From NCBI GenBank assembly GCA_002404295.1, contig DHJK01000133.1, forward strand, positions 10,930 through 26,377: a stretch of 15,448 nt of DNA, read 5' to 3'. Below the pieces are notes generated by a model. That model saw nothing but the letters and a program-made list of their open reading frames with translations, was not told the origin of the DNA and made no database searches. The position numbers were made by a program, and so were the translations under genes. Every line of letters starts with the position of its first letter. Within the stretch, counting starts at the first letter, position 1. The DNA comes from Legionellales bacterium UBA4722. Its GTDB lineage: Bacteria; Pseudomonadota; Gammaproteobacteria; DSM-16500. Shown piece by piece: positions 13,512 to 15,448 of this stretch.

Positions 13512-13948
13512 GTACAGGTCGTTATCCAAAAACCAGTACATTGAACTAAATGATGCAAGGTATAGGTATCGTTTATAAACAAACAATCAGAACGAACACT
13601 CTGATTAGAGCGATAGGGTTCTTTTTTAATAGGCCTGGGTGGCAAAGTACTAAGCATAGATTTTATTGCGGTCAGCGCTTCTTCGTTGCTATTCGCTTTT
13701 ATATTTTCAACCGAAAAAGTCCATATGTAGTTAGTGTTAAAAAAATTTATTTTTTTAACGTTAAATGAATGATCAGATACTGAAGAGACGTTGGAAATAT
13801 CCAAGGCTTCAATCACATTTTCTACAGAGGGACATTCCTTTGGAGTTTGAGTGTCTTCTATCTCTTTCATTGTCATAGCAAATCCATTTCCCCACACAAA
13901 CAAAAATAGTATTGAAATTATAGAAAGTATTGAATTGCTTTTTTTCAT
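13499..13948 (-). CDS. Small exported protein of unknown function
   Basis: A 149-residue protein with a signal peptide (residues 1-24: two lysines, a hydrophobic core SIISILFLFVW, cleavage near GFA). The mature part begins with TPKECPSVENVIEAL and has NYIWTFSVENIKANSNEEALTAIKSML in the middle, then cysteines near the end (CLFIND ... QCTGFWITTCTDQ) that could form disulphides. The layout recalls small Legionella exported proteins of the DUF4949 type, but this is a weak impression and no family is assigned. No good ribosome site is visible; AGG lies about 10 nt before the ATG. A terminator overlaps its stop. Confidence 0.7.
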   Translation of the reverse strand: MKKSNSILSIISILFLFVWGNGFAMTMKEIEDTQTPKECPSVENVIEALDISNVSSVSDHSFNVKKINFFNTNYIWTFSVENIKANSNEEALTAIKSMLSTLPPRPIKKEPYRSNQSVRSDCLFINDTYTLHHLVQCTGFWITTCTDQI

Positions 13949-14052
13949 TAAATTTAGGCCTATCGCTGATCAAAATTGACGTGTAATAATAATTTTTATA
14001 CGCAATAAAATCAAGGAAAAAGCTGAGGGTTAACTAAAACGTCTGAAAAATA

Positions 14053-14625
14053 TTATTTGAATAACTTTTTACCGATCTCGCAGGTCTTCGTACTCACAGG
14101 CATTGCATGAGTATATTGTTTCAGAATCGACAAAGCACGGCGACTACCTGTTTCATTCCATAAATCATAAGCCTGCAAGGGCAAAAGATCTGGAAACTCC
14201 GATGTATGATGTCGGATGGATTGCAACACATCCATCAAGGTCACAAATTCTTTAGCTAATGAGCCATAAAGATCGTGGTGAGTTTTAGCGAGCGTCCCAT
14301 AGGCTGATTGGCCTATATTCACAAAATAACTGATTTTAACTAATCGTGATTCCGCCATTTTTGGGAATAATCCAGAGAATAGCAAGCACTTATCCCCTAC
14401 CCCTCTTAATACAAGCTCTCGCTGGCTAGTGGTTAATTGCAGACCAGCCATAAACTCTTCCGCGATCACTTGCTTCGCGATTTCAGGCTTGGTGAGGTAG
14501 CGCATCAGTAAGAAGACCAAATAAGCTTCTAGCTCTTCGTTTAAGACAGTCGCACAACTTACCTCTGCTTCATGTATAATCTCATACCATGAGGCCACTG
14601 AGGTTGAATTTACCAGTATATTCAT
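14053..14625 (-). CDS. Conserved-looking soluble protein of unknown function
   Basis: A 190-residue, mostly helical protein with no signal peptide or membrane segment. It holds ELEAYLVFLLMRYL, EEFMAGLQLTTSQRE, VGDKCLLFSGLFPKMAESR and IGQSAYGTLA; the many acidic and leucine-rich turns look like an all-helical fold. No known domain was recognised. AGAGGA lies about 9 nt before the ATG, a moderate ribosome site. It is divergent from lpxH with 78 nt between the starts, and the 104 nt after its stop hold no clear terminator. The steady codon use and absence of low complexity suggest a real, maintained gene. Confidence 0.75.
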   Translation of the reverse strand: MNILVNSTSVASWYEIIHEAEVSCATVLNEELEAYLVFLLMRYLTKPEIAKQVIAEEFMAGLQLTTSQRELVLRGVGDKCLLFSGLFPKMAESRLVKISYFVNIGQSAYGTLAKTHHDLYGSLAKEFVTLMDVLQSIRHHTSEFPDLLPLQAYDLWNETGSRRALSILKQYTHAMPVSTKTCEIGKKLFK

Positions 14626-14703
14626 AGTGGTTATTCCTCTTCAAGTACATAAATAGTCCCTTTCACCTCAAGTATAGGTTATAAATTGGATTTCGGTTAT
14701 TTT

Positions 14704-15435
14704 ATGAAGAAAATTATTTTTATCTCAGATTTGCATTTAGAAGAAAGACAGCCGGATATCACGGCTTTATTTTTTCAATTATTAGCTCAGGCTATTCAAG
14801 AAGCTGAAGCACTCTATATTTTGGGTGATTTTTTTGAAGTGTGGATTGGTGATGATGACTTAACGGCTTTTAATCAATCTATTATAGCCGCATTAAAAAA
14901 AGCAACGGACCAAGGTTTGCCGATTTATGTGATGCATGGCAATCGTGATTTTTTAATAGGTAAAAAATTCTTGCAAATGACAGGGTGTAAACTATTACCG
15001 GATGAAACTGTCATCACACTTTATGGTGTCCCTACTCTGTTGATGCATGGCGACACACTATGTACAGATGATATTGCTTATTTGAAATTTCGCAAAAGAG
15101 CAAGGAATTGGCTCTTTCAAAAATTATTTTTATTTAAATCGTTAGCAAAACGTCAAGCCATTGCGACACGATATCGAAAAGCAAGCCAGGCGCATATTGC
15201 GGCGGTTCCTGATCATATTATGGATGTGACACAGGCTGAGGTGGAACGGGTTATACGGAAGCATGGGGTGCAGCATTTAATTCATGGCCATACTCATCGT
15301 GAAGCTGTGCATGTGTTTCAGATGGATCAGAAGTCTGTTACGCGGACGGTGTTAGGTGCTTGGCATGGAGGTGGTAGTGCGTTAGTTTGTCATGAAAATG
15401 GAACCAATGAACTCACACATCTCACTACTGCTTAG
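14704..15435 (+). CDS. lpxH: UDP-2,3-diacylglucosamine diphosphatase
   Basis: Calcineurin-like phosphoesterase that splits UDP-2,3-diacylglucosamine into lipid X and UMP, the fourth step of lipid A synthesis, at the inner face of the inner membrane. The metal-site motifs are all present: D9-L-H11, G-D42-F-F-E, G-N80-R-D, H115 in MHGD, and H194-G-H196. The hydrophobic patch NWLFQKLFLF is the membrane-facing helix region. Length is 243 residues against 240 in E. coli. The ATG at 14704 was chosen over a TTG at 14686 because it gives the family start MKKIIFISDLHLE; the ribosome site is weak for both. It is divergent from the gene at 14625, and its end is 13 nt from the window edge. Confidence 0.96.
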   Translation: MKKIIFISDLHLEERQPDITALFFQLLAQAIQEAEALYILGDFFEVWIGDDDLTAFNQSIIAALKKATDQGLPIYVMHGNRDFLIGKKFLQMTGCKLLPDETVITLYGVPTLLMHGDTLCTDDIAYLKFRKRARNWLFQKLFLFKSLAKRQAIATRYRKASQAHIAAVPDHIMDVTQAEVERVIRKHGVQHLIHGHTHREAVHVFQMDQKSVTRTVLGAWHGGGSALVCHENGTNELTHLTTA

Positions 15436-15448
15436 GACACCTCTCCCC

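Overview
The window looks like part of the chromosome of an AT-rich gammaproteobacterium, most likely a host-associated member of the Legionellales/Coxiellaceae side of the class. The grounds are Gram-negative envelope genes (lpxH, a Kdo hydroxylase), a lysine/alanine histone-H1-like protein of the kind known from Coxiella and Chlamydia, a large membrane protein with a serine-rich effector-like tail, and small secreted proteins without clear relatives. This placement is inference. No rRNA or tRNA gene was seen, and no gene-free stretch exceeds 300 bases.

Left block (1-5239): serS on the plus strand, preceded by an imperfect palindrome and a GGGCAC tandem tract; a convergent 666-codon membrane protein; a divergent H1-like protein; a strong shared terminator; then two minus-strand genes, a methyltransferase-like protein and a secreted repeat protein. 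The secreted-protein gene has a near-consensus promoter with a perfect 14-bp palindrome in its spacer.

Mobile block (5240-9456, perhaps to 10792): two head-to-tail units with the same IS30-type ends. The first (about 5240-6812) has the IS left leader and right end, but a DUF4143 AAA ATPase gene where the transposase should be; it looks like a mobile insertion cassette (MIC). The second (about 6816-9412) has an intact DDE transposase overlapping by 4 nt a passenger gene for a SEC-C protein, so it looks like a transporter IS. Homology between the two leaders stops exactly at the transposase start codon. The second unit is flanked by AGG on both sides and sits against a perfect 17-bp-arm palindrome. 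A complete tyrosine recombinase follows.

Right block (10793-15448): a DUF1289 protein overlapping a Kdo hydroxylase; a 30-bp perfect inverted repeat between convergent genes; a minus-strand adk-DUF2147 pair; two minus-strand hypothetical genes; and lpxH on the plus strand. Kdo hydroxylase and LpxH both act on the lipid A/inner-core part of LPS.

The main discovery candidate is the tandem IS30-end system: one end and leader set mobilises two different cargo genes, with the transposase in one unit able in principle to act on both.
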